64,000 bases of DNA from Falsochrobactrum tianjinense (GTDB lineage Bacteria; Pseudomonadota; Alphaproteobacteria; Rhizobiales; Rhizobiaceae): positions 1 to 64,000 of the forward strand of contig NZ_JAHRVA010000002.1 of NCBI RefSeq assembly GCF_019100495.1, written 5' to 3'. The notes beneath the pieces are model-generated. The model was given only the letters and a program-made list of their open reading frames with translations, had not been told where the DNA came from and made no database searches. This document shows, piece after piece, positions 25,771 to 37,290 of the stretch. Numbering within the stretch: the stretch's first letter is position 1; each line of letters begins with the position of its first letter. Position numbers and translations under genes: made by a program.

Positions 25771-26966
25771 GGGCTTTGCTCCATATTCGGGTGGCCACGA
25801 CTGATTTCGATCAGCGCGTCGAGCAGAATGGCGGCGGCGAAGGCCATGGCAACGGTTGGCAGCGCGCCCAGCAGCACCAGATCAGTGGCAGTCTGGCTGA
25901 TGCCCTGAAAGACGAAAATACCAAGCCCGCCTCCACCCACCAGCCCGGCAATCACTGCAAGGCCTATATTCTGAACCAGAACGACGCGGATGCCGGTCAG
26001 GATCACCGGAAAGGCGAGCGGCAATTCGACCGAGAAAAGCCGCTGAAAGCGGGTCATGCCGACACCATTTGCGGCATCGACCACGGCTGGCGCAACGCTG
26101 TCGAGGCCGGTAACGGTTGCCAGTGCGAGCGGCAAAAGCGCGTAGGCGACCAATGCAATGAAGGCAGGGGCCGGGCCGATACCGGCAATGCCCAAGGCTG
26201 CTGCACCGGGAAAAGTGGCAGCAACCCATGCGAGCGGCGCAATCAGCATTCCGAACAGGGCCATGGAGGGAATGGTCTGGATGACGTTGAAAACTGACAG
26301 CACCGCATCGCGCAACCGCTTGATCCGGTGGATCAGGATGCCGATGGGCGTGGCGATGAGAAAGGCCACCACCAGCGAACCGCCAGCGAGCAACGCATGG
26401 GTGCTGAGCGCATTCATGAACGGCCCCCGATGCGATGCATATTCCTTGAGGATCGAAAGATCGCTCCACACTCCGGCATAAAGGAAGATGCCCAGCACAA
26501 TGATGAAAACCGCAAGTGCTGCAAGGCGCGTGAGCGGTTTGAGTTGCAGGCGCACGAATGTATCGCCGATGGCAAGAGCCAATGCCAGAAACATCAGCCA
26601 GAAGCTGCTGCCGGGCGAAACGCGCGCATAATCATTGTCGGAAGGAGTGAGATAGCTGGCGCTTGAGCCGATGGTGATTGCCAGCGCCAGCAGCGACACG
26701 CTCAATATGGCAAGGCGCAATTGCGGTGCGGTGCGCCAGACCATGGCAAGGACTGAACCGAGTGCCAGCGCGATCATGGCGAGCGATTGCCAGAACGGCA
26801 ATGCGTCGAGGATCGTCACTGGTGCGGTGGCGGCAATGCGATTGGGCCGCACAAGCGCAAAAGGCTGCACGAGCGCTACGATAATGATGAGCGCGATCAC
26901 CAATCCCAGCCGGTCGAAGCTTAAACGCGCGTGAGCAGCAGTGGCATGATCTGCTTTTGACTGCAT
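25767..26966 (-). CDS. yehY: Osmoprotectant ABC transporter permease (YehY-like, long form)
   Basis: 399 residues. The N-terminal ~170 residues add several spans to the ~220-residue permease core. The core carries the coupling loop LDSVAPAVVDAANGVGMTRF near residue 300 and the VELPLAFPVILTGIR element. The start at 26966 has AGGA six bases upstream; a frame opening eight codons earlier is less likely. The long form is characteristic of YehY and separates it from YehW. It lies 42 bp after the binding-protein gene. Confidence 0.87.
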   Translation of the reverse strand: MQSKADHATAAHARLSFDRLGLVIALIIIVALVQPFALVRPNRIAATAPVTILDALPFWQSLAMIALALGSVLAMVWRTAPQLRLAILSVSLLALAITIGSSASYLTPSDNDYARVSPGSSFWLMFLALALAIGDTFVRLQLKPLTRLAALAVFIIVLGIFLYAGVWSDLSILKEYASHRGPFMNALSTHALLAGGSLVVAFLIATPIGILIHRIKRLRDAVLSVFNVIQTIPSMALFGMLIAPLAWVAATFPGAAALGIAGIGPAPAFIALVAYALLPLALATVTGLDSVAPAVVDAANGVGMTRFQRLFSVELPLAFPVILTGIRVVLVQNIGLAVIAGLVGGGGLGIFVFQGISQTATDLVLLGALPTVAMAFAAAILLDALIEISRGHPNMEQSP

Positions 26967-27008
26967 GAATGTCCTGTTCGCCCAGAGCAAGAAGGGCAGC
27001 AGAAGGGT

Positions 27009-27920
27009 CTATTTGATGAAGCCCTTGCTGGTGAGATAATCGCGCGCCACATCGGCTGCCGGTTCTCCGCCCACCTGCACACGCCCGTTCAAGTCCTGCA
27101 AGGTTGCCAGATCAAGCGAAGCGAAAACGGGCTTGAGCAGCTCTTCAATCTGCGGATACTCCTTCAATACGGCTTCGCGGATGATCGGAGTGGGCAGATA
27201 GACCGGCTGCACTCCTTTGTCATCTTCCATGACCACAAGGCCCGCAGGCGCAATGCCGCCATCGGTGCCATAGACCATTGCCGCATTTGCGCCCGAAGTT
27301 TGCTGTGCTGCGGCCGCGATGGTCGCTGCCGTATCGCCGCCCGAAAGGGTGATGAGCTGTTCGGGCTTGAGGGTGAAACTGTAGGCGGTCTGGAAGGCGG
27401 GCAGGGCGGTGGGCGAGGTGACGAATTCCGACGAGGCCGCAAGCTTCACTTCGCCGCCCCCGGCGACATATTTGCCGAATTCAGATAATGTTTTGAGATT
27501 GTTCTTTTCTGCCAGATCCTTGCGCAGCGCAATGGCCCAGGTATTGTTGGCGCTTGCAGGCGTCAGCCACACGATCTTGTTGGCGTCATAATCGAGCTTT
27601 TTGGCTTCCTGATAGCCTTCTTCCGGCTTGTTCCAGACCGGAAGGTCCGCCTTGTTGAAGAAGAAAGCAGCATTGCCGGTATATTCAGGATAGATATCGA
27701 TCTGCCCCTGTATGATCGCTTCGCGCACGATTGGCGTCGCGCCAAGCTGTATCTTGTCGGCAACGGGGATATCGTGGGCTTTGAGGACCTGGAGGATGAC
27801 ATTCCCTAAAACACCCCCTTCGGTGTCGATCTTCGAACTGACGACAACATCGGCGGCGTGGGCGCTCGTTGCAGCAACCATACCGACAAGGAGGCCGGCC
27901 ATGATCAATGATGTTTTCAT
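27009..27920 (-). CDS. osmF: Osmoprotectant-binding periplasmic protein (OsmF/YehZ)
   Basis: 303 residues, type II glycine-betaine-binding family (OpuAC). A signal peptide (MKTSLIMAGLLVGMVAATSAHA) is followed by DVVVSSKIDTEGGVLGNVIL, the characteristic IYPEYTGNAAFFF motif (~78-90), and YGTDGGIAPAGLVVMEDDKG. The start at 27920 gives a clean signal peptide. It heads the operon osmF-yehY-yehX-yehW. In enterobacteria this system has low betaine affinity and stress-dependent expression, so ligand here is uncertain. No clear operator was found in the ~110 bp upstream. Confidence 0.9.
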   Translation of the reverse strand: MKTSLIMAGLLVGMVAATSAHAADVVVSSKIDTEGGVLGNVILQVLKAHDIPVADKIQLGATPIVREAIIQGQIDIYPEYTGNAAFFFNKADLPVWNKPEEGYQEAKKLDYDANKIVWLTPASANNTWAIALRKDLAEKNNLKTLSEFGKYVAGGGEVKLAASSEFVTSPTALPAFQTAYSFTLKPEQLITLSGGDTAATIAAAAQQTSGANAAMVYGTDGGIAPAGLVVMEDDKGVQPVYLPTPIIREAVLKEYPQIEELLKPVFASLDLATLQDLNGRVQVGGEPAADVARDYLTSKGFIK

Positions 27921-28037
27921 TATTCTGGCTCCATTACAGTCAGGCACGCTGGAAGCTTAACGCGATTAGCGCGCGTCCGATAGGGTCAAGGCAGATTCAG
28001 GGTAAATATCGATCTGTATACTGGCTGCTGGAGGAAC

Positions 28038-28057
28038 GGCGCCGCCGGGGCGGCACC
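28038..28057 (-). terminator. Hairpin downstream of nrdF
   Basis: On the minus strand GGTGCCGCC pairs with GGCGGCGCC (one G-T pair) around a 2-base gap, 12 nt after the nrdF stop codon. No T-run follows. It probably marks the 3' end of the nrdHIEF transcript. Confidence 0.5.
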
Positions 28058-28069
28058 ATTTGTTATCAG

Positions 28070-31259
<3,190 letters not shown>

Positions 31260-31263
<4 letters not shown>

Positions 31264-31673
31264 ATCTGCCGTTTCCAAAATCGTTCCATTCCGTTTTTGA
31301 CATTGCCAATATCGTCCTCGGTTCCCAGAAGCTCGAAGCGGTAGAGATAGGGGACCTGGCATTTGGCGGAAATAATCTTGCCGGCGAGGCCGAAAGCTTC
31401 GCCGAAATTGGAGTTGCCCGCAGCGATCACGCCGCGAATGAGCGAGCGGTTATCCGCATCATTGAGAAAGCGGATAACCGGCTTGGGAACCGCGCCTTTG
31501 TAACCGCCGCCGCCATAGGTGGGTGTGACGAGCACGAAAGGTTCATTCACCCGAAACAGGTGCGAACCGTCTGCGTAGCTCACCAGCGGAATGCGGCGCG
31601 CGCGTATTCCAAGCCGCATCACGAACCGATGCGTGTTTTCCGAGCGGCTGGAAAAATAGACGATCTGGCCCAT
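31260..31673 (-). CDS. nrdI: NrdI flavodoxin-like maturase
   Basis: 137 residues. NrdI supplies the oxidant that assembles the Mn2-tyrosyl radical in NrdF. The N-terminal [15 protein letters not shown] is the FMN-phosphate loop; [18 protein letters not shown] (~48-65) and [19 protein letters not shown] (~80-98) bind the isoalloxazine. Start chosen at MGQIVYF because the flavodoxin fold begins there; the longer frame upstream is spurious. It sits between nrdH and nrdE. Confidence 0.95.
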
Positions 31674-31702
31674 GGCAAAGTTCCCCGCAGCGTCCGATCC
31701 GT

Positions 31703-31924
31703 TCAGGCGAGGGCGCTGATCATGTCGGGGCGGAAACCCGCCCAATGGGTTTCGCCTGCGACGACAACCGGAACCTGCCGGTAGCCCATGCCCTGAACGA
31801 GATCGTAAGCATGAGCATCGGCGGATATATCGATGACCTCATATTCGGTGCCCTGACGGTCGAGTGCGCGGGTGGTGGCGGTGCATTGCACGCAGGCGGG
31901 CTTGCTATAGACGGTGACGTTCAT
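31703..31924 (-). CDS. nrdH: NrdH glutaredoxin-like redoxin
   Basis: 73 residues, the usual NrdH size. It passes electrons from thioredoxin reductase to NrdE. The redox motif is CVQC (residues 11-14), and WAGFRPDMI near the C-terminus is the classic NrdH signature. Start ATG at 31924 follows GTGAGGATGA. It is first in nrdHIEF, 315 bp after the cobalamin riboswitch. Confidence 0.96.
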   Translation of the reverse strand: MNVTVYSKPACVQCTATTRALDRQGTEYEVIDISADAHAYDLVQGMGYRQVPVVVAGETHWAGFRPDMISALA

Positions 31925-32240
31925 TTCATCCTCACTTACTGGTCGGCAAAACTGGGAGGTGGTTTGGAAAAAAGACGCAGAAAATCGCCGCGCATTTGGG
32001 TGCACGTGAAATCAACGGCTTATTGTCAAGGACAGACTATCCGCAGCTACAGCGGATCAATCGACGGGCTCGCGGGCCCGGTCGCTCCAAAGCGGAGCCT
32101 ATTGGAACTGGTTGATTTGACATGCTCTTCACCCCGAAGCTTGTGGTGGGATATTCGGGGGCAGCAATGCAGGCACGGCAATTGACTGCCATGCTCGACT
32201 GCGCGCCATCCGGACACCCCGCCCGTGGACGTTCATGTTC
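31925..32240 (-). other. Long leader between riboswitch and nrdH
   Basis: About 315 bp. On the minus strand it carries several short hairpins (GCTCC-GCTTT-GGAGC and CGGGC-N6-GCCCG between 32060 and 32105; ATCCGC..GCGGAT near 32045) and the short open frame described separately. These could be the riboswitch expression platform or a secondary start; no T-run terminator is evident. Confidence 0.4.
32037..32123 (-). CDS. Candidate 28-codon leader ORF upstream of nrdH
   Basis: Minus-strand ATG at 32123 with GGGGTGAAG six bases upstream opens a frame for 28 residues that includes PVPIGSALERPGPRARR and ends LIRCSCG. It lies between the cobalamin riboswitch and nrdH, and its 3' half overlaps three predicted hairpins. 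Nothing similar is known to me. It may be chance, a regulatory leader peptide or the riboswitch's translational read-out. Confidence 0.2.
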   Translation of the reverse strand: MSNQPVPIGSALERPGPRARRLIRCSCG

Positions 32241-32425
32241 AAGGCAGGTCTCCTGGCTTGCGGATCATCGCCCTGTGTCCGCCTTCCCGGAATACCCGGT
32301 GGCATGGTGGACAAGAACTCGTCGCTTACAGTTGCGGGGGCAGCTCCGGCATTGCGCTGTCTTCTGTAAACAGCCCGCACCGGATTCCCATCTTCGCTTT
32401 CGACACTTACGAATCGAAAGCACCC
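32241..32425 (-). ncRNA. Cobalamin riboswitch controlling nrdHIEF
   Basis: Read on the minus strand, the region has the order expected of an AdoCbl riboswitch: GGGAATCCGGTGCGG, then GGAGCTGCCCCCGCAACTG, GCCACCGGG, and the terminal B12 box AGCCAGGAGACCTGCC at 32243-32258, matching the consensus completely as I recall it. B12 riboswitches in front of B12-independent isozymes shut them off when cobalamin is available. Here that would repress class Ib reductase in favour of a class II (NrdJ) enzyme encoded elsewhere. Confidence 0.93.
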
Positions 32426-32428
32426 TGA

Positions 32429-32465
32429 ACACAAGATATGGTATATGAAGTTAATTATGCGTCAA
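32429..32465 (-). promoter_or_regulatory. nrdHIEF promoter with probable NrdR box
   Basis: Minus-strand TTGACG (32465-32460) is a possible -35 element. ATACCATATCTTGTGT (32444-32429) matches the NrdR consensus ACACWATATATWGTGT at 13 of 16 positions. It overlaps the expected -10 region, just upstream of the riboswitch. A clear second box at the usual ~31-bp spacing was not seen. Confidence 0.55.
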
Positions 32466-32493
32466 TAACTAGATGCGCGAAAACACAAGTTCT

Positions 32494-32507
32494 CCACCTT
32501 CCGGTGG
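32494..32507 (-). terminator. Terminator of nnrS
   Basis: Minus-strand CCACC-GGAA-GGTGG hairpin with a GNRA-type tetraloop, followed within a few bases by TTGTGTTTT, 8 bp after the nnrS stop codon. Confidence 0.55.
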
Positions 32508-32514
32508 GGGCCCA

Positions 32515-33762
32515 TTATCCATGTTGTTGGCGGTGCCTGAGAAGCATGGGCGCATATTCTACAATATAGAGGCCGAAGGCCGCCATCCATAACAGTGCCG
32601 ACGCGGCAAGCAGTGTATGGAAGAAATTTGGCATTATCTCCGCAAAGGGCCGGATGAGCGCTGACGCAACGATGCACATATAGGCCACCTGCGTCAGGGA
32701 CGAAGCGGCCAGTTTGTGTCCCGTATGTCCACGTGTCGCGCGGGTCATCACCGCGAGCATCATGCAGCCGACTACTCCGACCGTCATCACATGCAGGGCC
32801 GAATAGGGGTTGAGCCTGCCGAGCGCAGCACAGGCAATGGCGATAAAACCCGCAGGAATAAAGGCATAGGAGACATGTAGGATCAGGAGCAGCTTCTCGC
32901 GCGTCACTGCCCAGCCGCGCCAGCGATAGAGCCGCACGGCATGAAATGCTGCGGCAATCATGGCAAGCACTGCGGTCAGCGAATGGTCGGGGGCCGAAAT
33001 CCAGCCAAGGCAGGCGATTGCGCCGACGAGGATGCACAAGCCGTCATAGCGGTTGAAAGGCACGGGAAAACGTGTTTCGCCCGTGCGATTGAGCCAGTTG
33101 CGGGTGAAGCTTGGTATGATCCTTCCGCCGATCAGCATGACGAGCAGCACGAAGGCGCTCACTCCGAGACGGTTGGCGAGCGCCACATCACCATTTGTCA
33201 GCACCATATAGTGGAAGGTGAGATTGGCGATCATGATGATAGCCACGCCGCTCAGCACCTTGAGATTGCGCCACTGCTTGCCTGCAACGATCTCACGCGC
33301 CGCAATGAAAAGTAGCAGCGGCAGGAACAGGCTTTCAATGATCACGGCAATGTGGAGATGCATCAGGTCGGGTGCCAGAAAAACGATTCTTCCGGCAAGC
33401 CAGACCCCGACCAGCGATGCGAGCGGCGTGCCTGAAACCGGTAGCCTGCCGGTCCAGTTTGGCACGGCGGTTAGCAGAAAACCCGCCAGAATAGCGGGCG
33501 CGAAACCGAACACCATCTCGTGCGCATGCCAGTTGACGCCGCCGTAAGAGCCGCCAATGGAAAGGCCGATGGTGAGCGACAATATCCATAGCAGCATAGC
33601 CATGACCGCCCATATGGCTCCACCAAAAAAGAAGGGGCGAAAGCCATAACCTAAAATTGCCGGACCGGTAGTTTTCAGGCCGCGCGCTATCGCACCCCGG
33701 CGTATGAAGGGCGTTGCACCCGGACCGGCGGAGGCAGTCGGTGTGCTTTCCTGTGTCGTCAT
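32515..33762 (-). CDS. nnrS: NnrS family membrane protein
   Basis: 415-residue, about twelve-span heme/copper-containing protein involved in tolerance to nitric oxide and in denitrification. Visible family features are ILGYGFRPFFFGGAIWA (~34-50), NWHAHEMVFGFAPAILAGFLLTAVPNWTG (in parts ~80-110; His residues are candidate heme ligands), GRIIPSFTRNWL and the HVMTVGVVGCMMLAVMTRATRGHTG segment (~325-350). The start at 33762 follows GAGGAAGCC; an 11-codon longer frame is less likely. It lies downstream of pseudoazurin, separated by a strong hairpin, and is probably cotranscribed under nitrogen-oxide or low-oxygen control. Confidence 0.93.
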   Translation of the reverse strand: MTTQESTPTASAGPGATPFIRRGAIARGLKTTGPAILGYGFRPFFFGGAIWAVMAMLLWILSLTIGLSIGGSYGGVNWHAHEMVFGFAPAILAGFLLTAVPNWTGRLPVSGTPLASLVGVWLAGRIVFLAPDLMHLHIAVIIESLFLPLLLFIAAREIVAGKQWRNLKVLSGVAIIMIANLTFHYMVLTNGDVALANRLGVSAFVLLVMLIGGRIIPSFTRNWLNRTGETRFPVPFNRYDGLCILVGAIACLGWISAPDHSLTAVLAMIAAAFHAVRLYRWRGWAVTREKLLLILHVSYAFIPAGFIAIACAALGRLNPYSALHVMTVGVVGCMMLAVMTRATRGHTGHKLAASSLTQVAYMCIVASALIRPFAEIMPNFFHTLLAASALLWMAAFGLYIVEYAPMLLRHRQQHG

Positions 33763-33783
33763 GGCTTCCTCATCATTGCAACC

Positions 33784-33807
33784 GGCCCCGAGCATAGACT
33801 TGGGGCC
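33784..33807 (-). terminator. Intercistronic hairpin between pseudoazurin and nnrS
   Basis: GGCCCCGAG and CTTGGGGCC form a 9-bp stem (one G-T pair) around a 6-nt loop. It could reduce read-through into nnrS so that the soluble copper protein is made in excess. Confidence 0.5.
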
Positions 33808-33828
33808 GCCCTACCGGTAGCGATCAAT

Positions 33829-34269
33829 CTATTGTGCGCTGGCGAGTGCTTTTTCCAGTCGTTTCTGCACCGCTTTAGGCTTCTTGGCCGCGACAATTGC
33901 ATCGAGATTGGCCGGATTGTCGCCTACTTCGATGAGCGCGATCATGCCCATGGCATAATGCGGTGTGCATTTGACGAGATAGGCACCAGGCTGGGTCACG
34001 GTCAGCGTATAATTTTCATTGATCTTGCTTTTGAACTTTTCCGCGCCTTCGGGAATCATATTCTTGATCGACTCGACATTGTGCCCTTTGTCCACCGGAA
34101 TGAAAGTGATAGTGTCCCCGGGATTGGCCTTGATCAGGGCAGGCTCGAAAACCATTACGCCTTCCGCACCTTTGTTCAGCATGTGGACTTCAAAATTCTC
34201 GGCCAAGGCGGGGGCAGCCATCAGAAGGCAAAGTCCAGCGGTAGCGAACGGAATGGCAATTTTACGCAT
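33829..34269 (-). CDS. Pseudoazurin (type I copper protein)
   Basis: 146 residues including a signal peptide (about 23 residues, ending PALAENF). It is a periplasmic blue-copper electron carrier, donor to copper nitrite reductase. The copper ligands are visible: His in DKGHNVESI (mature position ~40) and the C-terminal [11 protein letters not shown] with Cys, His and Met in the canonical C-x2-H-x4-M spacing. The longer frame lacks a ribosome site; MRKIAIPF is the start. A perfect FNR-type box lies about 90 bp upstream. No nitrite reductase gene is present in the window, so its partner is encoded elsewhere. Confidence 0.95.
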   Translation of the reverse strand: MRKIAIPFATAGLCLLMAAPALAENFEVHMLNKGAEGVMVFEPALIKANPGDTITFIPVDKGHNVESIKNMIPEGAEKFKSKINENYTLTVTQPGAYLVKCTPHYAMGMIALIEVGDNPANLDAIVAAKKPKAVQKRLEKALASAQ

Positions 34270-34357
34270 TTTAATTCGATCTCCATAAATAGGTCCCAGC
34301 ATCACCACGGTGCCGGTCGGGCCACGTTGATATTAGTCTCTGGCAAACGGGGCTTCT

Positions 34358-34371
34358 TTGATGAAGATCAA
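34358..34371. promoter_or_regulatory. FNR/NNR-type box upstream of pseudoazurin
   Basis: TTGAT-GAAG-ATCAA is an exact inverted repeat matching the FNR/NnrR consensus TTGAT-N4-ATCAA. It lies 89 bp upstream of the pseudoazurin start codon and 24 bp downstream of the Crp/Fnr gene end. Confidence 0.8.
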
Positions 34372-34394
34372 ATAAGAAGATGTATGGGCCGACC

Positions 34395-35096
34395 TTAGAT
34401 ATCGCTGTCGGCGATCTGTTGCAGGCGATGAAGATCGCGGACGAGCAGCGATTTGCGGCCACCTTCCACCCAGCCTTTGCCCTGCCAATGGCTGATGATG
34501 CGTGAAACCGTATGCAGGGTCGTGCCGGTCAATTCTGCTATATCCTGGCGGGAAACCGGAAAATCGATCCGGATGCCGCCTTCATCCTTTACGCCTGCCT
34601 CGCTGATAAGCCGGATGATGGCATGCGCCACGCGCTGTTCCACTTCCTGTGTAGAGATTTCGCGGATGCGTGAATGGGCGGCGTCGAGGCGGCTTCCGAT
34701 CATCTGCATGGTGTTGACGGCAAGCGTCGGATTACGCGCCATGAAATCGCTCATCATCTCCATAGGCCAGGCGAGAACGCTGCTGTCCACCAATGCGACC
34801 GGCGTGCCGGGGTAATCCTTGCGTCCCAAAGCCATGGCGAAACCAAAAAGGTCGCCCGGATTGACGACGCGGACAATGATCTGTTGGCCGTCCGCTGTTA
34901 CTTGCGTGACCTTTAACCTTCCCTGAACCAGAAGATAGAAGAGATCGGCTTCCTCGCCCTGCTGAAAGACAGCGCTATTCTTGGGAACGATGCGTTGCGT
35001 TCCATGGCTCATCAGCTGATTGAAAGCGGCCTCTTCCATGCCGGAAAATACCGGCAATTTACGGACCAGTGTTTTGATGATTGTTTCCGTGGCCAT
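34395..35096 (-). CDS. Crp/Fnr-family regulator (NnrR/Dnr-like, no cysteines)
   Basis: 233 residues: a cyclic-nucleotide-binding-like beta roll (~20-130; SAVFQQGEEADLFYLLVQGRLKV), a dimerisation helix, and a C-terminal helix-turn-helix (SRQDIAELTGTTLHTVSRIISHWQ, split, ~180-205). There is not a single cysteine, so it is not an Fe-S oxygen sensor; NO sensing through heme as in NnrR/Dnr is the likely mode. The recognition helix reads HTVSR, with His where FNR has the base-contacting Glu. Start at MATETII (35096); the longer frame is unlikely. It is adjacent to pseudoazurin and nnrS, its probable targets. Confidence 0.9.
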   Translation of the reverse strand: MATETIIKTLVRKLPVFSGMEEAAFNQLMSHGTQRIVPKNSAVFQQGEEADLFYLLVQGRLKVTQVTADGQQIIVRVVNPGDLFGFAMALGRKDYPGTPVALVDSSVLAWPMEMMSDFMARNPTLAVNTMQMIGSRLDAAHSRIREISTQEVEQRVAHAIIRLISEAGVKDEGGIRIDFPVSRQDIAELTGTTLHTVSRIISHWQGKGWVEGGRKSLLVRDLHRLQQIADSDI

Positions 35097-35154
35097 TTCT
35101 GCTCCATTGCCCGAACCGGCGTCGCAGAAATGCGTGCGAATGCCCGGAGGAGGC

Positions 35155-35179
35155 AAGGAAGGGCTATCAGACCTTCCTT
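35155..35179. repeat. Leader hairpin of the Crp/Fnr gene
   Basis: AAGGAAGG and CCTTCCTT are exact reverse complements around a 9-nt loop, about 60-85 bp upstream of the regulator's start. It lies within its probable 5' leader and could sequester an AAGGAAGG-type ribosome-binding-like sequence. Function unknown. Confidence 0.4.
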
Positions 35180-35367
35180 TGAAAGAAAACCGATTTTCCG
35201 CATAAAACATGCGCAAAATAGTCTTGCATTATCCGCTGCTTATCGCCTGCACACGGTTTGCTACATAAAAGTGATCGTGATTTGTGTTGACTATTAACAT
35301 TTCGTTAACCACAGTTTGTTGCAATATGTTACAAAACGTTACAAGGCGTGAGCGAAAGGAGCCCGGA
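35180..35367. promoter_or_regulatory. Divergent promoter region of the Crp/Fnr and ABC exporter genes
   Basis: AT-rich stretch with TTGACT (35285-35290), an inverted repeat GTTAAC-type pair around 35295-35311, and a direct repeat GTTACAAAACGTTACAAG near 35329-35345. The repeats sit just upstream of the exporter's TTG start and may bind a regulator. Confidence 0.35.
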
Positions 35368-37263
35368 TTGAAGACGAAACGGCAGGTACAACAGCATTCC
35401 TTGCTAGCAAAGGGTGGCTCTGCCGTGTCCTCCATGACCTCGTTTTGGGGTCTCATGCGCGCCTATTGGGTTTCGGAGCGCTGGAAAGAAGCTTGGGGCC
35501 TGACCCTCGCAATCTTCCTTTTCACCGCCATCATCAGCAAGACTACGGTCTGGGTGGCCGAGGCCTCGGGCCACCTGATGAATTCCATTGTCAATGTGAA
35601 ATCCGCTCCCGTTCAGGATCCGCTTATGATGATCGTCGCTAATGCGGGCATTCTGATCGTGCTCATGCTTGCCAAGGATGTATGCCTTGTCGGCTTCCGG
35701 CATCTGCTATCCACGACCTTGCACCGCAAATGGCGAAAATGGCTCAATGATAGTTTCTCCGATGCGCTGCTTGACCGCAATCACACGCATTTTCATTTGC
35801 AACAGGGAAAAGGCGGTGATCTGCCCGACAATGTGGACCAGCGGTTGCAGGAGTCCATCAAGGGCATGACGGGCGGTGCCATCGGCCTTGTCATGGGCAT
35901 TGTCGGCGTACTGCTCTCTGCCTTTTTCGTCGGTCAGAAGCTCATTGAAATCTCAACCGAAGTGACTGGGCTGGAATTTCTCGGCTCCTATGGCGGCGCG
36001 ATCCTCGCCTTGGCCGCGATAATCATCTATGTACCCCTGGGTACGTTGATCGCCATAAAGATCGGCCGCAGGCTGGAACGGCTCAATTTGGGCATGCAAA
36101 AGGCCGAAGGTTCCTACCGTGGCGAATGGACCACGCTTCTGCGGCGTAGCTTTCAGATTTCCGCTTCCGAAGGGGAAAACGTGCAGCGCACCGTCAACAA
36201 ACGTCTTTACAGGGACGTCGACGGCACATGGAACAGCCTCAACCGGTTCGATGCGGCTTATCTCGCCTTTTCGCAGGCCTATGGCTTCATGTCCAATCGC
36301 ATCATTGCCTATATTCCCGGCCTGTTACCTTATATGAGCGGGGCTGTCAGCTTCCGCAATTATGTGACCGGGGCGGAACTTGTGGCGGCGATGATCAACG
36401 ACTGCTCATGGTTTATCCAGGTCATGCCAGCCATCGCCAATCTTCGTGCGAATGCGAGCCGTGTCACCGAGTTGGCGCGGGCAATCGACAATGTTCAAGA
36501 GCCTGCAGAATTTTATGCACGCACCGGCGTCAACCGTTTTACCTTCACCCGGCAACATCCGCGTTTCGGGCTGTCCGTGCGCAATCTGACTCTGATGCAT
36601 GGTGCGGAGAGCGAAACACCCTTCCTGCGTTCGGGCGTCATTAGTATCCGCCGTGGCGACTGGGTCTATATGCGCGGGCCGTCCGGTTCGGGTAAAACCT
36701 CTTTTATCAAGGCGCTGAACGGCCTCTGGCCCTATGGTACGGGCGACATAATCTATCCGCAGAAGGCGACATCCATCTATGCGCCGCAAGAGGCCAAGTT
36801 TCCCTCCGTGAGCTTGAAGCAGCTTGTCTGCCTGCCCGGTGACGAAGCAGACTTCGATGATCTCGCTGTGGCTGCGGTTTTGCATGAAGCGGATCTTGGC
36901 GAATTCATCGGGCGCATGAAAAATGCCGATGCTGACGGCTCGCCGTGGGACATGGTGCTTTCGGGCGGGCAGAAACAGAAGGCAATGCTGGCGCGCATCC
37001 TGTTGCACAAGCCGTCGATCATCTTCCTTGATGAGGCCACCGGCGCACTCGACCCGGCCTCCAAAGCGCGTTTCCATACCGCGCTCAAGGGCCATTGCCC
37101 CGATGCTATCGTCATCAGCATCATGCATGAGGAGAAGCTGCCCACGCTGGAAAATGGTTCGAACGTCTATTCACACGTCCTTGAGATAATCAACGGCTAT
37201 GCTTCCCTGCGCCCGGTCAGTTTCCCGGTAGTGGCCGAAATGCCGTTGATCGCCGCAGAGTGA
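35368..37263 (+). CDS. Fused ABC transporter permease/ATPase (YddA/SbmA-like)
   Basis: 631 residues from a TTG start at 35368, chosen because AAAGGAG lies 7 nt upstream; an ATG-initiated frame from 35284 lacks a ribosome site, and MTSFWG at 35434 is the next alternative. N-terminal ABC_membrane_2 domain (~30-340, about six spans) with KWRKWLNDSFSDALLDRNHTH, as in the YddA, SbmA/BacA and peroxisomal ABCD group. The C-terminal nucleotide-binding domain has Walker A GPSGSGKTSFIKALNGLW (~448-465), signature LSGGQKQKAMLARILL and Walker B IIFLDEATGALD. BacA-type proteins import peptides and affect very-long-chain fatty acids, but lack an ATPase; substrate here is unknown. Confidence 0.88.
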   Translation: MKTKRQVQQHSLLAKGGSAVSSMTSFWGLMRAYWVSERWKEAWGLTLAIFLFTAIISKTTVWVAEASGHLMNSIVNVKSAPVQDPLMMIVANAGILIVLMLAKDVCLVGFRHLLSTTLHRKWRKWLNDSFSDALLDRNHTHFHLQQGKGGDLPDNVDQRLQESIKGMTGGAIGLVMGIVGVLLSAFFVGQKLIEISTEVTGLEFLGSYGGAILALAAIIIYVPLGTLIAIKIGRRLERLNLGMQKAEGSYRGEWTTLLRRSFQISASEGENVQRTVNKRLYRDVDGTWNSLNRFDAAYLAFSQAYGFMSNRIIAYIPGLLPYMSGAVSFRNYVTGAELVAAMINDCSWFIQVMPAIANLRANASRVTELARAIDNVQEPAEFYARTGVNRFTFTRQHPRFGLSVRNLTLMHGAESETPFLRSGVISIRRGDWVYMRGPSGSGKTSFIKALNGLWPYGTGDIIYPQKATSIYAPQEAKFPSVSLKQLVCLPGDEADFDDLAVAAVLHEADLGEFIGRMKNADADGSPWDMVLSGGQKQKAMLARILLHKPSIIFLDEATGALDPASKARFHTALKGHCPDAIVISIMHEEKLPTLENGSNVYSHVLEIINGYASLRPVSFPVVAEMPLIAAE

Positions 37264-37290
37264 GCGGCCACGAGTGCAAGGGAGGGGCAT

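Noticed and set aside
32470-32510. Second NrdR box upstream of nrdH
   Set aside because: The only nearby TTGTGT matches just 8 of 16 consensus bases and lies about 54 bp away, not at the usual ~31-bp spacing; it is better explained as the nnrS terminator tail.
35284-35367. ATG-initiated N-terminal extension of the fused ABC transporter
   Set aside because: No ribosome site precedes it and it covers promoter-like repeats; TTG at 35368 has AAAGGAG at proper spacing.
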